A stretch of 64,000 bases of DNA from the NCBI GenBank assembly GCA_005406025.1, contig BGZK01001258.1, positions 62,001-126,000 on the forward strand, given 5' to 3'. Source of the stretch: Eumeta japonica. Lineage: Eukaryota; Arthropoda; Insecta; Lepidoptera; Psychidae. The translations under genes and the position numbers were made by a program. Of this stretch, positions 61,961-64,000 are shown in pieces. Numbering within the stretch: the stretch's first letter is position 1; every line of letters starts with the position of its first letter. Below the pieces are notes generated by a model. The model ran no database searches. It had not been told where the DNA came from and saw nothing but the letters and a program-made list of their open reading frames with translations.

Positions 61961-63060
61961 AGACAAAAGATGTAAGAGTACTTTTATGTATAAGTAGACG
62001 AAGCCGCGGTTGGAAAATTAGTAGTTATATAAGTGGTAAAATATGAAATAACTAATTATGTTTTATCAAAGTAGTTAGGTATCTGCCTATGGTTATTATA
62101 GACTTGCTATAATTTCTCTTAAATTCTATTCTATATTCTATTGAAATCGATTTACAATTGCAATCAGTTTTATTCGAAATCTCGAAATTCGAAAAATATT
62201 AAAGTATTTCGCAAATGTAGTTCAAGAAGGTCTCTTAGGTTAGAAGCGAAAGACTTAAGAAAGTTCAAGATGCAAAATTATCAACTTATAGAGGAAACTA
62301 ATGCTTGTAGTAGATCTATCAACATTTTAGTCTTAAATAATACTACGAGAATTACGAGCACGAATAATGTTTACAGAATTAGATATATAATAACAATGCG
62401 TGGGCGTGAGTGGAGATAAACTGCTCGTAACACAGAAAAATAATTCAAGGCCCCCTCGCTTCCGTTACAAATGGAATGAACAAACTAATTGAGTCCAAAA
62501 ATAACTGTACCTATGGTTGCAACCGGTAGTAACATGTGCAGTATGATAATTATATAGTTAATTACTCGATAGGAATATTTTGGGATAGCAGTGAATGTAA
62601 ATACTATAAATTTATATTCTATATATACACATCTCTTATTTTATACATATATACATTCACTGGTATCCCATATCAAGTAATCTAATACGATCGGAAAGAA
62701 TTTTATGTAAACACTCCGAACCTAAATTATTATGCCATCGCTGTCGAGTTACGGGAAAGAATGAAGGAAATGAGTGATTTTATCTGTGAGACGATAGTTG
62801 TAGAATTTAAAAACTTAAAACAAGAACGGATTGCGTGGTCTTTTGTTTATGGATAGCAGTGGTCGGTGGAGCTATTGAAAAGAGAGTAAATGCATCAAAT
62901 AAAGTAAATGTGGCCACATTTTTCGCTATGAATAGTGAAAGTGTCACGTGTCAAGTGAATCTGGCTATTCATATTGATGTTGAAGTTGTGAAAGTTGAGC
63001 GTGGCGTAAGAAATGCCACTAATGAAGTGGAGATGCGATCCTTTCGCAGTGATGTGTAAA
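61961..63060. other. stretch without a supported gene
   Basis: The ORF at 62835-63059 runs into the shared repeat at 63070 and may be part of it. Confidence 0.35.
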
Positions 63061-63064
63061 CAGC

Positions 63065-63150
63065 AGTTTAGGCAAGCGTCTAAATTGTGAATTTCCGCGA
63101 AACGACATCTTATACAATGGAACAGCAGTGTAAATTGAAAAGTATGGCGG
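63065..63150 (+). repeat. second copy of the repeat at 19675-19750
   Basis: aggcaagcgtctaaattgtg, gaatttccgcgaaacgacat and acaatggaacagcagtg match the order of 19677-19745 (caagcgtctattatg, gaatttccgcgaattaac, acaatagaacagtgattg). Confidence 0.6.
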
Positions 63151-63700
63151 AAATGTATTATTAGGCGTTTATCTACAGTATAGTTTGAAAGAAGATCTAG
63201 AAACAATGAATGAAACTGGGCTCGTGACGGAAATCCATGATAGATGGAATTTAATGACCTTAAAATCGGCAAGGATGCACTAGAACAAGTTTATGACGTG
63301 TTAAAGAGGTCTTCAATAAAAAAAAAACACGTGTGGCACTCGGGGACTGCCGCGGTTAAGCTATTGCATAGTATTTTTTATCAACTTATGCAATAATAAT
63401 TATTTGTTTATTTTATTTATGTAGTATTTTTTTCTTTTTTTTTTTTGATATTAATTCAAGTTACACTTTTTGAGCGTGGTGACCGATAAAAAAACATTTT
63501 TTTTTCTTTTATTAAATAAATATTGTTCAAAATATTTTTATTATCTTACAATACATGTAGGTTATTCAGGAATATTTATCATTGAATATTATATATTGAA
63601 TATATAATTTAATAAATGCACTTTGTTTATTCATATTTAAAACACTTTGTACCAAATTATACGAGTACAGATATTCACTGTTGTACATAGATGATAAATA
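63151..63700. other. AT-rich stretch without a supported gene
   Basis: Nothing recognisable beyond T-rich runs. Confidence 0.4.
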
Positions 63701-63734
63701 CCTATACACCTATATACTTTCTCACAAACAGCTG

Positions 63735-63935
63735 ATTACGTATTCGTCTGATTTCGCAGCAGCTCGTCTCGATTCGTGCGAGCTTCGTAGAGTCGTACCA
63801 TGAAGTAAATACAAAGAGGAGGTGCCCTAACGCCGAAACTCTAAGCAGGCATGAGTCACCAGATTGCGGGGCGAAGAGGGGGATTACGCATGCGCAGTAA
63901 CGCCGATACAACCAATGCCACCTAGAGGCGAGTTG
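63735..63935. promoter_or_regulatory. GC-richer patch with AP-1 and NRF1-like motifs
   Basis: TGAGTCA at 63852-63858 and acgcatgcgcagt around 63886-63898, an NRF1/Ewg-type GCATGCGCA motif, lie within 50 bases. They may mark a promoter at the right edge. No exon is visible. Confidence 0.3.
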
Positions 63936-64000
63936 CTGAACTAATGAGACAAGCGTGATATTTCAAAAAAGTCATTGAAAGTTCTGCTATTCATTGATAG

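Overview
The window looks like nuclear DNA from an insect, most probably a moth or butterfly (Lepidoptera). It is strongly AT-rich, with spliced genes, short GT-AG introns, long gene-free stretches and many decayed transposons. Several repeat families here are ones I know from lepidopteran genomes: mariner elements ending in HHGEYF-KQ, and the 'GGGTTCCGT ... GGCCGGTTTTT' dispersed repeat. There are no bacterial, organellar or CRISPR features. I had no database access, so identities rest on protein patterns remembered from known families.

Region 1-12000 holds the only two genes I can name, both on the minus strand. The first is the 5' part (four exons, 161 codons) of a group VI calcium-independent phospholipase A2 (iPLA2-VIA/PLA2G6 type), which runs off the left edge. 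The second is a complete four-exon gene of 432 codons for ICA69 (islet cell autoantigen 1), an arfaptin-homology/BAR protein of Golgi and secretory-granule membranes. Between them lies a decayed 2.7 kb pogo/Tigger-like DNA transposon with perfect terminal inverted repeats, a TA target duplication and a cluster of subterminal repeats.

Region 12000-64000 has no recognisable complete gene. It is AT-rich DNA with islands of CpG-rich sequence near 20.9, 27.9, 30.4, 37.5, 50.3, 52.1, 52.6, 56.1 and 60.5 kb. Several islands carry arrangements that look like first exons on the plus strand: a core-promoter element or in-frame upstream stop, an ATG, then a good splice donor (14140-14247, 30784-30831, 50624-50687, 52075-52186). 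A possible 3' exon pair lies at 55901-56257. One reading is a large plus-strand gene with alternative promoters and long introns, whose body lies mostly to the right of the window. This is inference.

The rest is mobile-element debris: two copies of one mariner family in opposite orientation, two decayed non-LTR retrotransposons (one with its last coding segment present three times), two inverted-repeat MITE families with two copies each, three copies of the GGGTTCCGT repeat, a family with degenerate GAT/CCGG arrays, a tRNA-derived SINE-like remnant and several microsatellites. Three near-perfect hairpins (12420-12469, 17718-17744, 43044-43079) fit none of these classes.
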